A stretch of 64,000 nucleotides of DNA. It comes from VRUE01 sp036266075. Its GTDB lineage: Bacteria; Actinomycetota; Thermoleophilia; Solirubrobacterales; 70-9. The translations under genes and the position numbers were made by a program. The stretch spans positions 62,001 to 126,000 of the forward strand of contig DATANV010000009.1 of assembly GCA_036266075.1 (NCBI GenBank), given 5' to 3'. The notes beneath the pieces are model-generated. The model was not told the origin of the DNA, did not search any database, and saw only the letters and a list, made by a program, of their open reading frames with translations. Of this stretch, positions 54,582 to 62,673 are shown one piece after another; position 1 is the stretch's first letter; every line of letters starts with the position of its first letter.

Positions 54582-56462
54582 CTATTTGCTCGCGGTCGCG
54601 GTGGCCGTCGTGTACGCGGTGCCGACCGAGGCGGCAACCGTCAGCGTGTTGGAGAAGGCGCCGCTCGACGGGGCCGTATAGGTGAACGAGGTGACCGACA
54701 TGGCCGGGCCGGTGGCGGGGATTTCCAGCGGCGTGCCGACGACCGTGCTGCCGGCAGTTCCGGTCGCGGTGACTTTCGCCGCGTGCCCGCTGCCGAGTTC
54801 GGACACGACGTTGCCGACGCTGTCGGTGACGCTGACACGGGCACTGACCGTGCCGGAGTTCCCGAGCGCGGTAATGGCGCAGGTGAAGAGGCACGGCGAT
54901 CCGATCGCGCCGGCGCTGGAGACGGCATTCGACAGTGCCCAGCGGGCAGCGGTCCCTGCCGAGACGGTGAAGTTCAAAGCAGCGGTGGTGGAGATCGTGC
55001 CGTCGGTCGCCGTGAGGCTCGCCATGCCGGCCTTGTTCAGCTTCAGCGTTCCGTTTTTGGTCGTGGTGGCGGTCGCGACGCCGCTGGTGAAGGTGATCGC
55101 CGTGGGCGATCCAAATGAGATCGCGGTGGCGGAGCTGTTGGCCACCGTCGGCGCGGCCCCGCTGGGGCTCGCGGCGGCCCCTGAGAAGGTCAGATTCTTG
55201 GCGCCGGTATAGCCGGTCGCGGTGTTGGCGAAGCCATCCTGAGCGGTGATCGTAAGGATGTCGGCAGCGGCAGCGACCGGCGTCAGCGTCGCCGCCGTAA
55301 CCGCCAACTTCGTTGCCGTCCCGGCCGAGACCGTAATCGCAAGCGCCGTGTTGGTCAGCGCGCCCTCGGTCGCCTTGAGACTTACGGCGCCGCTCTTGTA
55401 GAGCTTTATCGCGCCGTTCTCGCCATCGGCGGAGCTGGCAACCCCGGCGCTGAATTCGATCGCCGTGGCGGTGCCGAAGGTGACGTCTTCGCCGCCGGAA
55501 TCGGCGACGGTCGGATTGTTGCCGGCAGGGCTCGCCGAGGCTCCGGAGAAGACCAGATCGTGGAGGCCCGTGTAGTCGGTGGCGGTATTGCCGTAGGCGT
55601 CCTGGGCGGTGATCGTGAGGTCGTCGACGGCACCGGCCGTCGGCGTCGTCGTCGCCGCGGCAACGGCGAATTTGGAGACGGCGGCGGCACCGACCGTCAG
55701 GACCAGCGGCGCCGGAGTCGTGATCGAGCCCTCGGTGGCGACGATGTTGGCGACGCCGGACCGGTAGAGCTTCAGCACCCCGTTTTTGCTCGAGCTGACG
55801 CTGGCGACGCCGCCGGTGAACGTCAGCGCGGTGTTGCTGCCGAAAGAGATGCTGCCGCCAGAGCTGTTGACGACGGTCGGGGAGGTGCCGCCTGGGCTGG
55901 CGGTGGCACCGGAGAAGACGAGATTGTGAGAGCCGGTATAGGTGGTGACGGTGCTGTTGTTGAGGTCCTTGGCGGTGATCGTGAGGTTCGTCGAGCCACC
56001 CGCGGTAGGCGTCGTGGTATTGCCGGCGATGACGAACTTCGCAACCGCCCCGATCGTCACGTTCGCCGTTTTTGTGCCGCTGGTCGCCGTCCACGTCTTC
56101 CAAACCGCGGTAACCGCATAGGCGTGTTCGCCGATCGAGACGCCACTGTCGGTACAGGTTTTGACCGTGGTCGGCGCCGGTCGGACGGGACAGTTGCCGG
56201 CGGCTTCGCCCCCGTCCCGGGTGACGTAGTAGGAGACGGCGCCTTCTCCTGGAGCAGTCACGCCACTCCAGCTCAAGGTCACCGTCCCCCCGGCGTTCGC
56301 GGTCGCCGCCGAGATCGTCGGCGCGGCCAATTTCGTCACGGCGGCGGAAGCGGCGCCCTCCCCGTTCGAAGAGAAATACGCAATGGCGCTACCGGTGAGG
56401 GCTACGAAGACCGCCACCAGCGGCAGCATCCCGGAGACGCCCGCTGGCATGAGCCGTCTCAT
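54582..56462 (-). CDS. Surface protein with three long Ig-like repeats
   Basis: 626 aa. Hydrophobic leader (LPLVAVFVALTGSAIAYFSS) of SipW/camelysin style, then a fibronectin-like domain, then three repeats of about 120 residues. Each repeat has the pattern LTITAxDxxxN-TxTxYTGxxxLxFSGAxASPxG and FxSGVAxxxxxKNGxLKLxKxGxAxLxATxGxI. The last 110 residues differ. Third gene of the operon; it overlaps the preceding gene by 4 bp. Ser/Thr-rich and likely secreted. Confidence 0.8.
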   Translation of the reverse strand: MRRLMPAGVSGMLPLVAVFVALTGSAIAYFSSNGEGAASAAVTKLAAPTISAATANAGGTVTLSWSGVTAPGEGAVSYYVTRDGGEAAGNCPVRPAPTTVKTCTDSGVSIGEHAYAVTAVWKTWTATSGTKTANVTIGAVAKFVIAGNTTTPTAGGSTNLTITAKDLNNSTVTTYTGSHNLVFSGATASPGGTSPTVVNSSGGSISFGSNTALTFTGGVASVSSSKNGVLKLYRSGVANIVATEGSITTPAPLVLTVGAAAVSKFAVAAATTTPTAGAVDDLTITAQDAYGNTATDYTGLHDLVFSGASASPAGNNPTVADSGGEDVTFGTATAIEFSAGVASSADGENGAIKLYKSGAVSLKATEGALTNTALAITVSAGTATKLAVTAATLTPVAAAADILTITAQDGFANTATGYTGAKNLTFSGAAASPSGAAPTVANSSATAISFGSPTAITFTSGVATATTTKNGTLKLNKAGMASLTATDGTISTTAALNFTVSAGTAARWALSNAVSSAGAIGSPCLFTCAITALGNSGTVSARVSVTDSVGNVVSELGSGHAAKVTATGTAGSTVVGTPLEIPATGPAMSVTSFTYTAPSSGAFSNTLTVAASVGTAYTTATATASK

Positions 56463-57277
56463 CCGTGCGCCTCCCCGCTAAAGGCAAGCCGTACCCGAGC
56501 CCCCTGACAGGCGTCCTGGTTGACCGGAAGATTTCGCAGGGCGATCGCCGGCGCCGAGACCGTCGACGAGGGCAAGCCCACAGACCCTCCGGCGGGCACC
56601 GCCAGCGGCGACGACGGCGAGATGCTCGCCGGGACCAACTCGAAGTTGGGTTCACTGGGACAACCGGGTGGGCCCTCGGCGACGGCCACGGCCAAGCGCG
56701 TGACTTCGATCGGGACCGGATTGTGGTTGACGATCAGCACCGGCAGGGGCTGCGGTGCTTCGCCGGGGAGCATTTCTTCGCTGGTACCGCGCGATTCGAT
56801 CGAAAAGGGCTTCGGCTCGAGCTGCTGCCAGGAGAGGCTCGCCGCGTGGCCCGGACGGCCGCGCGGGCTGAGCGCACGCACCGCGAGGGCGTGGTCTCCG
56901 GGGACGAGCCCAGCCTCGACATGAGGCGAGATGCACGCGGTCCACTCCCCACCGTCCAGCCGGCACTGGAAGCGTCGCGCTGCGGTGGGTTGGCCGCCGG
57001 CCCCGGGTCGAGTGGGGACTGGCGACTGCGACCGTGGCGCCACGTGAAACCTGAACCGCACCTCTCCCCCGATGGTGGTGGAGCTTGGCGTTTCGATGAA
57101 CCTGGGACGGGGCGGGCGCGTTTGCTTCGCCTTCGCGTCCGCCCGACCTTTCGCCCCCCGCCCCCCGCGCAGGGCCGCCGAGTAGGCGACCGCCCCAAAG
57201 CAAGCGATGGAGGCGGTCAGGACCGCGAGCGCCCTGACCGCCCTCGAGCCGCCGGAAAGGCCCAAGCGAAAAAACAT
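56459..57277 (-). CDS. Secreted or membrane-anchored surface protein
   Basis: 272 aa. N-terminal hydrophobic segment (ALAVLTASIACFGAVAYSAA), then a basic stretch, an Ig-like part with FQCRLDGGEWTACISPH, and a C-terminal domain ending DACQGARVRLAFSG. That end resembles the end of the neighbouring SipW-like protein (DACQGATLTLTLKSS). Middle gene of a three-gene operon. Confidence 0.7.
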   Translation of the reverse strand: MFFRLGLSGGSRAVRALAVLTASIACFGAVAYSAALRGGRGAKGRADAKAKQTRPPRPRFIETPSSTTIGGEVRFRFHVAPRSQSPVPTRPGAGGQPTAARRFQCRLDGGEWTACISPHVEAGLVPGDHALAVRALSPRGRPGHAASLSWQQLEPKPFSIESRGTSEEMLPGEAPQPLPVLIVNHNPVPIEVTRLAVAVAEGPPGCPSEPNFELVPASISPSSPLAVPAGGSVGLPSSTVSAPAIALRNLPVNQDACQGARVRLAFSGEAHG

Positions 57278-57296
57278 CGCTCACACGTACGAGCTG

Positions 57297-57767
57297 CTAG
57301 GAGCTTTTCAAGGTGAGGGTCAGGGTTGCGCCTTGGCAGGCGTCCTGGTTGACCCCGGTGTCGTTCATCGTCAACGTCCCACCCGGCGTCACCGCCTGGT
57401 TGTTGCCGGACGGGAAGGTTTTGTTGACCACGATTTCCGCCATCGTGAAATCAGGGTTCCCGCCGGTGATCACGACGCTGCAACCCGAGTGGCCGGCGTC
57501 GGCGGCGATTTTTTCCAGCGAGACAGTGCCCACCCGCTGTTTGCCCGACGAGGGGTTGTCCACGGTGAGGGCCACGGGCGAGGAGGAGCCGGGATAGAGA
57601 TTGCCGGTCACGGTGCCTTTGATGGTCACCGCGGATCCGGTTCCCACGGTTGCGGTGACGGTGCCCGAACCGGTACTAGTGAAGTACGCATAGGCTCCAG
57701 CGGCGAAAGCTAGGATTACGGCGAAGCCGAGCGCCGTCAGCGCTCGTTTCTTGGTTGTGTGGCGCAT
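57297..57767 (-). CDS. SipW/camelysin-like secreted protein
   Basis: 156 aa; ATG at 57767 after AAGGAGAGG. Leader ALGFAVILAFAAGAYAYFTS, with the YAYFTSTGSGT motif seen in SipW-associated and camelysin-like fibre proteins. The mature part is beta-rich (ALTVDNPSSGKQRVGTVSLE) and ends DACQGATLTLTLKSS. First gene of an operon with two larger surface proteins; it may be a fibre or pilus-like subunit. Confidence 0.75.
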   Translation of the reverse strand: MRHTTKKRALTALGFAVILAFAAGAYAYFTSTGSGTVTATVGTGSAVTIKGTVTGNLYPGSSSPVALTVDNPSSGKQRVGTVSLEKIAADAGHSGCSVVITGGNPDFTMAEIVVNKTFPSGNNQAVTPGGTLTMNDTGVNQDACQGATLTLTLKSS

Positions 57768-57825
57768 CCACCTCTCCTTAAGTCAAGTTTCCGGGCGAGC
57801 CCCGAATTGCCTAGGCATCGACGAT

Positions 57826-57858
57826 TTGTCCATAAGCCTTTAATTGGCTCATGGACAA
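57826..57858 (-). promoter_or_regulatory. Promoter with overlapping palindrome, surface-protein operon
   Basis: TTGTCCAT (57826-57833) and ATGGACAA (57851-57858), with inner AGCC/GGCT, form a hairpin-capable palindrome. On the minus strand TTGTCC could be the -35 and TATGGA the -10, 18 bp apart. A repressor dimer could bind here. It is about 60 bp upstream of the first gene. Confidence 0.45.
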
Positions 57859-57916
57859 TGTGATCCGCTCCACTTAGACGCAATGAACAACTCCCCGCCT
57901 TGACTCTGGGATTGAG

Positions 57917-57962
57917 CGGGGCAGCCAGGACTCGAACCTGGAATCGCCGGTTTTGGAGACCG
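57917..57962. repeat. Left attachment site (tRNA-Trp 3' fragment)
   Basis: 46 bp identical to 62439-62484. The adjoining bases up to about 57990 can be only poorly folded as a tRNA 5' half, so this is a tRNA fragment and not a gene. Confidence 0.82.
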
Positions 57963-58311
57963 CGCGCATAGCCGTTAACTCACTCCCCCAGGGGCACTAC
58001 AGAGCCAAATCCTAGTCGAGCCTTTCCCCGGGGAATGCACAGGGGAATGAGCCGAATTGTGGTTTCGCGGAGACTAAGCCCCTCGCTGGCGCTCGGCCCG
58101 CAGCGCCCGGACCGCAAAGGCGAACCCGACCGACCCGCCACGCCGGCTCCCAGCGCGGTCGAGAACGGCGCTCAGCGAGTCGCCTTTGGCTGGGCTCATG
58201 ATGCGGGCGAGCTTGACTAGGACGCTCTGCATCCTTCTACGGTAGCGCGGGCTCACCGCGGCAAACTTCGTCAGGTTGCCGACGCCCCCACAGATACGAA
58301 AAACTGGCGCC
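57963..58311. other. Gene-poor left end of the tRNA-Trp element
   Basis: It contains the arm-type repeat at 58030-58050. A minus-strand frame of 52 codons (58232-58074, MQSVLVKLARIMSPAKGDSL) could be a small gene, but nothing supports it. Confidence 0.4.
58030..58050. repeat. Left arm-type repeat, tRNA-Trp element
   Basis: GGGGAATGCACAGGGGAATG A; the right end has the same sequence at 62290-62310 except for three central bases (TCT for CAC). Same orientation at both ends. Each unit holds two GGGGAATG half-sites. Confidence 0.6.
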
Positions 58312-58674
58312 ATGCTCGACGCGGCAACTTGGCGTACCAAGAACCGCAGACACTGCGATGTCGTCGAGGCTCTGTACGAAAAGGCAGGTCGTCCTCTTCG
58401 GACTGAGGACTGGGACCCTGCCGACGACAACGAGTATGCCGCCGGTCTCGTGCATCAGGTCGGCAGCCATCTCCTGGCTACCTCAATTGACGCCAGCACG
58501 ACTAGGGGCGAAAAGCTCTCGAGCCGTCGCAACGGCAAGGCGTGGAAGTCAGTCTCGGCTGACTCGGGCGTTCGCGCGTCGGTGTTTCTAACCGTCGCCG
58601 TGCCACGATCCTCTCCCCCGAGGTCGAAGGCAAAGGGTTCGACCAAGGCGCGATCAGCGAGGCTCGCGAGCTAG
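58312..58674 (+). CDS. Hypothetical protein, possibly first part of a frameshifted gene
   Basis: ATG at 58312 (MLDAATWRTKNRRHCDVVEA) gives 120 aa. The first 85 residues look coding (LEYEK-type helices, PADDNEYAAGLVHQVGSHLL). After about 58560 the coding signal moves to the frame used by the gene at 58692-59060. Either two genes overlap or an indel has split one. The family is not recognised. Confidence 0.45.
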   Translation: MLDAATWRTKNRRHCDVVEALYEKAGRPLRTEDWDPADDNEYAAGLVHQVGSHLLATSIDASTTRGEKLSSRRNGKAWKSVSADSGVRASVFLTVAVPRSSPPRSKAKGSTKARSARLAS

Positions 58675-58691
58675 TCGAAGGGGTCTTCGCC

Positions 58692-59060
58692 TTGCCCAAC
58701 GAGGACGTTGAGCTCATCGAGCGGGTAAGGACCAGCGTGGTCGAGACGCTGAACGACGAGTTCACCAAAGAAGCCGTGGCGCGCGGCGGCTTGGCAGATT
58801 CGATGGCAATCCAACGAGGACAAACCGCCTTGAGCTACGAGGCAATGAGGTTGGCTGGCATCGACGTGAGCGAGTTGCCTGCGTTCGAGCCCGTCCGAGG
58901 CGTGCCGTCGGAGATGTGGAACCAGATCGCGGGGCTCGATTGGCTCCTGACGTTCTCGATCAGCTTTGGGCATCGATGGAAGGGCTCAAAGGAGTCATTT
59001 CTGGACATGGCCTATGCGCGAAGTGGGGGGCCCGCTCGGAAGGCCCCGGATTCCGACTAG
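58692..59060 (+). CDS. Hypothetical protein, N-terminus uncertain
   Basis: TTG at 58692 is the first canonical start, giving 122 aa, but coding-quality sequence begins near 58563 in this frame (ATILSPEVEGKGFDQGAISE). Helical segments (EDVELIERVRTSVVETLNDE; MAIQRGQTALSYEAMRLAGI) show no known domain. Probably the second half of a frameshifted gene that starts at 58312. Confidence 0.45.
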   Translation: MPNEDVELIERVRTSVVETLNDEFTKEAVARGGLADSMAIQRGQTALSYEAMRLAGIDVSELPAFEPVRGVPSEMWNQIAGLDWLLTFSISFGHRWKGSKESFLDMAYARSGGPARKAPDSD

Positions 59061-59077
59061 TAGAGCACGCGGCTGAC

Positions 59078-59326
59078 ATGCGGTCAGAGTCCACTTGGGA
59101 GTGGGACGAGACCCCCGCCATCGCCGTCGTCAAAACTGCCGACCAGCTTTCCCACTTCCGCGAGGACTACAACCTGGTGCTCGACGCGATCTCCCTTGGC
59201 TATTGGATTCGCCGAGCTGAGGTCGACCTGACGGACGGCGTCAACACCTTCGATGCTGGCCATGTGGAGCACCTTCGAGAAAAGTTCGGGGGGGCGAGCC
59301 AGACGCGATCCTTATGGGGTCGATGA
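59078..59326 (+). CDS. Hypothetical protein (82 aa)
   Basis: ATG at 59078 (MRSESTWEWDETPAIAVVKT). It is predicted to be alpha/beta (DQLSHFREDYNLVLDAISLG YWIRRAEVDLTDG). The end overlaps the next gene by 13 bp. No family is recognised. Confidence 0.45.
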   Translation: MRSESTWEWDETPAIAVVKTADQLSHFREDYNLVLDAISLGYWIRRAEVDLTDGVNTFDAGHVEHLREKFGGASQTRSLWGR

Positions 59327-59572
59327 ACCAGGTGCGGGAAGCTCTGCCTGAGCCATTCGCGCCGGGACCAGAGGTCTGGTCGGAAGTGATCCGCCTAGCG
59401 ACCGAACTGCTCACGGCCTGGGGTCAGCGCTTGCTGAGCGCTACGCCGGAGTTCGACGAGGATGTCGATATACCGGGAGGAGCGGCGAGAGTTTGCTCTG
59501 GGGCTTGGCTATGGACTGGCCGTGACCGTCGATGCCCTCGGGATCGACGGGACGCGGCTCCGGCAGGAGTAG
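59314..59572 (+). pseudogene. Frameshifted small gene
   Basis: ATG at 59314 or 59323 (MNQVREALPEPFAPGPEVWS ... LATELLTAWGQRLLSA). At about 59475 the plausible reading moves to another frame: REERREFALGLGYGLAVTVD, stop at 59570-59572. Joined, it would be about 83 residues of helical protein. An ATG at 59462 could instead start a separate 36-residue peptide. Confidence 0.4.
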
Positions 59573-59599
59573 CTTGATCTAACGCCTTTGTTTCAGGCC

Positions 59600-59820
59600 T
59601 TTGCCAGTTCTGGGACTTGTGGTTGGTCTCCTGAGTCCGCTCGACAAGGAAGTCGTCAAACAGCTTGCGAGCGCGCTCCAACTCTCCGGGGAGCATGTGC
59701 GTATAGCGCTGCAAGGTGATGCGCGCGGAACCGAGTTGATACTCGGGCGTCTTGTGGCCAACGAATTCCGAGATGACCTTGGGCGAGACGCCGGCGTGGT
59801 CGAACCAGGCGTACCGAGAT
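59600..59820 (-). pseudogene. C-terminal fragment of a tyrosine integrase
   Basis: The minus-strand frame reads WFDHAGVSPKVISEFVGHKT, PEYQLGSARITLQRYTHMLP and GELERARKLFDDFLVERT, the end of an actinobacterial tyrosine recombinase with the late catalytic His (GHK) and Tyr (RYTHM). The rest of the protein, with the catalytic Arg, is missing. It is joined at about 59815 to the head of a methyltransferase gene. Confidence 0.65.
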
Positions 59821-59944
59821 CGACGAACCGCTTGACCTGCGCGGGTAAGGCTTGCAGCAGCATTTCCTCGGCGTTCTGCCGGTGCGGTATCTCTCGCGAG
59901 AGGTACTCGGCGACCCTTCCCTGGTCAGACCACTCGTCAGACAT
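59815..59944 (-). pseudogene. N-terminal fragment of a SAM methyltransferase
   Basis: ATG at 59944 reads SDEWSDQGRVAEYLSREIPH, RQNAEEMLLQALPAQVKRFV, DLGT, the start of a class I methyltransferase up to the first half of motif I. After that the sequence becomes the integrase tail in another frame. It lies 36 bp after the cupin-GNAT gene, as if both once formed an operon. Confidence 0.6.
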
Positions 59945-59980
59945 GACTGACGGAACGCTATTCGACGCACCTGCTCGGGA

Positions 59981-60859
59981 TCAGAGCGCCTGCAACAGCC
60001 GCTCCACCACCAGCACGTCGCGCCATTTCCCATCGAGCCGTCCGTGACGACGGTGAAGGCCGACCCGCCTGAATCCGCAGCGCTCGACTAGCCGAACGCT
60101 CGCGGTGTTGTCCGTGAAGACCTTGCCGATCAGCTTGTGGAAGCCACCTTCGACGGCGGCGCTCGAAAGCTCTTCCGTCAGCGCGGTGCCGACCCCCCGA
60201 CCTCGCGCCTCCGTGGCAACGTAAACACTGCACTCAGCAATGCCGGCGTAACAAGGGCGGGCGCTGTAGGGGGCGAGCCCCGCCCAGCCGATCACCTCCG
60301 GAGCCGCCGCCACCAGGAACGGAAAGCGGCTGTCGGCGATGCGATCCGTGAAGTCCCCGGCCGAGCGCGGCTCGGTCTCGAAGGTCGAGCCACGCTCCGC
60401 AAGCGCCGCGTTGTAGATGGCGCAGATTGCCTCGGCGTCGGCGGCGATCGCCGGGCGCGCGTCGCTCCCGGCGCTCTGCGGGGAGGCACCGGCCGCTAGG
60501 TCCATGCCGCGTCCGTAGCGATCCTCCAGCCGCATCACGTCATCGAGGTGAGGCGTTGAGACCTCCAGCACCACCGAGTCCTCAAGAGCCTCGGCGGAGT
60601 GAACGACCCCCGGCTCGATTCGCCACGACTCGCCTGGCCCGATCTCCCGCTCGGCCAGCTCGTCCATACTCGGCCCGTAGCTCAGGCGCAGGCGACCCGA
60701 GAGCAGGTAGGAGCTCTCGTCCTTCTGGCGGTGGACCTGCAACGAGAGCCGGTGGCCGGCGTTGACGACGAGGAGTTTGCCGGCGTAATCGTCACTCTGC
60801 GCCCACCAGACCTCGTGTCCCCACGGCTTCTCGACACGGCGCTGCTTTGACTCCTCCAC
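59981..60859 (-). CDS. Cupin-GNAT fusion protein
   Basis: 292 aa. Residues 1-115 form a cupin like the sugar-phosphate isomerase type II tail: EKPWGHEVWWAQSDDYAGKL and LQVHRQKDESSYLLSGRLRL. Residues 130-290 are a GNAT domain of the phosphinothricin/arsinothricin acetyltransferase type: AICAIYNAALAERGSTFETE, SVYVATEARGRGVGTALTEE and VERCGFRRVGLHRRHGRLDG KWRDVLV. The combination could acetylate a toxic amino acid analogue, with the cupin binding a ligand. Confidence 0.8.
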   Translation of the reverse strand: MEESKQRRVEKPWGHEVWWAQSDDYAGKLLVVNAGHRLSLQVHRQKDESSYLLSGRLRLSYGPSMDELAEREIGPGESWRIEPGVVHSAEALEDSVVLEVSTPHLDDVMRLEDRYGRGMDLAAGASPQSAGSDARPAIAADAEAICAIYNAALAERGSTFETEPRSAGDFTDRIADSRFPFLVAAAPEVIGWAGLAPYSARPCYAGIAECSVYVATEARGRGVGTALTEELSSAAVEGGFHKLIGKVFTDNTASVRLVERCGFRRVGLHRRHGRLDGKWRDVLVVERLLQAL

Positions 60860-60912
60860 GTCCTGAACGCTACTGTCCGGCCCCGCAGACGGGAGCAGGG
60901 CACGTATACGGC

Positions 60913-61419
60913 CTATCTGGCCACCTCAGGCCACGACGCCTCAGCACCGTTGAGAAAGCTGCCGTACTGGAGTTGCGTGCTCGACCGAAGAGGAGCGGTC
61001 TTGCCGGTGAGAGTCATCCCGGCACGCTCGTAGAGCCCGCGGGCAGGGCGGTTCTCTTGGGCAGTCCAGACGTCGACACGCTCATAGCCCAGCGAGCGTG
61101 CGACCTCGAGGAGGTAAAGGATCAGGGGCAACCCAACTCCTGTGCGTTGCGCTTCGGGACGCACGAAAATCATCGAGATGTGTAGGAGCGACGGATCGAG
61201 TTCTCCTGCGCCGTCGTCGAACCGTCCAGGCTCGGCCAGCGCCATGCCTACGACGCCTGGCCGCAGCGCGACGAACGGTAGAGCGTCCGAGACTGAGAGT
61301 TTTTCGCGGATGCGAGCGGTGCGCTCTAGCCCATGAGGAGCGCCACGGGCGATATTCGCCTGGCGCCACACGGCGACGGCCGAATCAAGCTCGTGGGCTT
61401 CCATCCTCCGGACTATCAC
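60913..61419 (-). CDS. GNAT-family N-acetyltransferase
   Basis: 168 aa; GTG at 61419 (an ATG at 61404 is an alternative). LHISMIFVRPEAQRTGVGLP LILYLLEVARSLGYERVDVW carries the Q/R-x-x-G-x-G acyl-CoA loop, and NRPARGLYERAGMTLTGKT is the C-terminal part. The acceptor is unknown. Confidence 0.82.
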   Translation of the reverse strand: MIVRRMEAHELDSAVAVWRQANIARGAPHGLERTARIREKLSVSDALPFVALRPGVVGMALAEPGRFDDGAGELDPSLLHISMIFVRPEAQRTGVGLPLILYLLEVARSLGYERVDVWTAQENRPARGLYERAGMTLTGKTAPLRSSTQLQYGSFLNGAEASWPEVAR

Positions 61420-61546
61420 CGCTGAATCGTACGGCGAGGTGGCGCCATAACCGCACTTCCAATCTCCTTTGGTTGGGAGATTTTCGACTCCGGTTGTTCC
61501 TCAGAGGTGTTCTTGATAGGAGCGACGAGTCGAGGTTTGGAAGACC

Positions 61547-62239
61547 TCAATCGCCGCCGGGATCGTCCCGCAGGTAACGCTCGTGGGCGGCGAGTACCAC
61601 TGCGTCGAGGAACTCAGGCAGGACGCCAGAGAGGCCGCTTGCGGTAGCCAGGACGTAGCCAATGTCTCGAATCTCCCCGGCGATGAAAGCAAGCGTTCCG
61701 TTTGAGAGGTCGGGCCTCCGCTCCGGTCCCAGGACGACGAGAGTGGGACCGTTCTCGGGGGACAGTGCGGTCCAGTCGAAAGTCGCCCGAGCGCTCGGAT
61801 GCGGCGGCCCGGACAGCACCTCCCACAGATCCTGGCCGACGACCTTGGCGCCGCTCCCGCCGGCTCTGCCGGCGATCCACTGCCGCGCGTACTCGCCTGA
61901 TTCGTCCTCAAAGACCTTGCGGGCGCGGCCATGCAGCTCGGAGATCAGGCGCACATGACCGACCGCCTGATCGTCGTACCCGCTGGCGATGATGCCGAGG
62001 GCGGCGCGAAGGGCTCGAAAGCTCTGGACGCCCATCATCCATAGGGCCTGCTGCCTGAACTCTGCCGGCATTCGCTTCTCGCCCTCCGGCGATGGCCTCA
62101 CTGGTGCGTTGCGGAGGGCGTCGGCGAGGAACTCGCCGGCTTGTTCGGCGACAGGCAGAGCTCCGATCTCCGCCGTCGCCGTCCGTCGCAGCGTCTCCTC
62201 TTGATCCCTAACCATCCCAACCGCCACTCTAAAGCGCAT
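61547..62239 (-). CDS. Hypothetical helical protein (230 aa)
   Basis: ATG at 62239 after GAGGG. It is mostly helical (AEFRQQALWMMGVQSFRALRAALGIIAS, about residues 58-85; AVGHVRLISELHGRARKVFE DESGEYARQWIAG). The pattern vaguely recalls DUF5677/HEPN-like proteins, but no R-x4-6-H motif is convincing. It lies at the integrase end of the tRNA-Trp element. Confidence 0.55.
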   Translation of the reverse strand: MRFRVAVGMVRDQEETLRRTATAEIGALPVAEQAGEFLADALRNAPVRPSPEGEKRMPAEFRQQALWMMGVQSFRALRAALGIIASGYDDQAVGHVRLISELHGRARKVFEDESGEYARQWIAGRAGGSGAKVVGQDLWEVLSGPPHPSARATFDWTALSPENGPTLVVLGPERRPDLSNGTLAFIAGEIRDIGYVLATASGLSGVLPEFLDAVVLAAHERYLRDDPGGD

Positions 62240-62289
62240 CGTCGCCCTCGACGCTCGACTTCAAGGAGCTGCGCCGGATGCCCTCTTCA

Positions 62290-62310
62290 GGGGAATGTCT
62301 AGGGGAATGA
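62290..62310. repeat. Right arm-type repeat, tRNA-Trp element
   Basis: GGGGAATGTCTAGGGGAATGA, partner of 58030-58050, 128 bp inside the right att repeat. Confidence 0.6.
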
Positions 62311-62438
62311 AAGGGGTCTCAAACAGCCTTTTTCTGACTTTCGCTGACCTCCGTTGACCTCCGGGCCGCTTCGAGTCAACATCGCCGCAATCCCGCACGG
62401 GGAGCGGGAATGCGGATTACAGAACCAAGCAATTCGAA

Positions 62439-62512
62439 CGGGGCAGCCAGGACTCGAACCTGGAATCGCCGGTTTTGGAGACCGGTGCCTTAGCCAATTG
62501 GGCCACTGCCCC
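62439..62512 (-). tRNA. tRNA-Trp(CCA)
   Basis: 74 nt. Acceptor GGGGCAG/CTGCCCC, anticodon loop CTCCAAA with CCA, T arm CCAGGTTCGAGTCCTGG. Integration target; its 3' 46 bases are repeated at 57917-57962. No encoded CCA end. Confidence 0.93.
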
Positions 62513-62528
62513 TCGGCGGCAAATTCTA

Positions 62529-62613
62529 TGCGGGCGGAGGGACTTGAACCCCCACGGGCCGAAGCCCACCAGGACCTAAACCTGGCGCGTATACCAAATT
62601 CCGCCACGCCCGC
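62529..62613 (-). tRNA. tRNA-Leu(TAG)
   Basis: 85 nt with a long variable arm. Acceptor GCGGGCG/CGCCCGC, anticodon loop TTTAGGT with TAG, T arm GGGGGTTCAAGTCCCTC. It lies 16 bp upstream of tRNA-Trp, in the same orientation. Confidence 0.93.
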
Positions 62614-62673
62614 TCGGAGGCGGACCGGCCGCTCGGGGCGGCGGCCAGGACCGCATCGTCGCTCATAGATTCT

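Larger units (their letters stand above)
57917..62484. mobile_element. Decayed integrated element in tRNA-Trp(CCA)
   Basis: A 46-bp perfect direct repeat at 57917-57962 and 62439-62484 bounds the region; the right copy is the 3' part of an intact tRNA-Trp, starting at the discriminator base. Near both ends a 21-bp arm-like repeat occurs. No complete integrase is present; only an integrase tail at about 59600-59820. Several inner genes are frameshifted. Confidence 0.72.
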
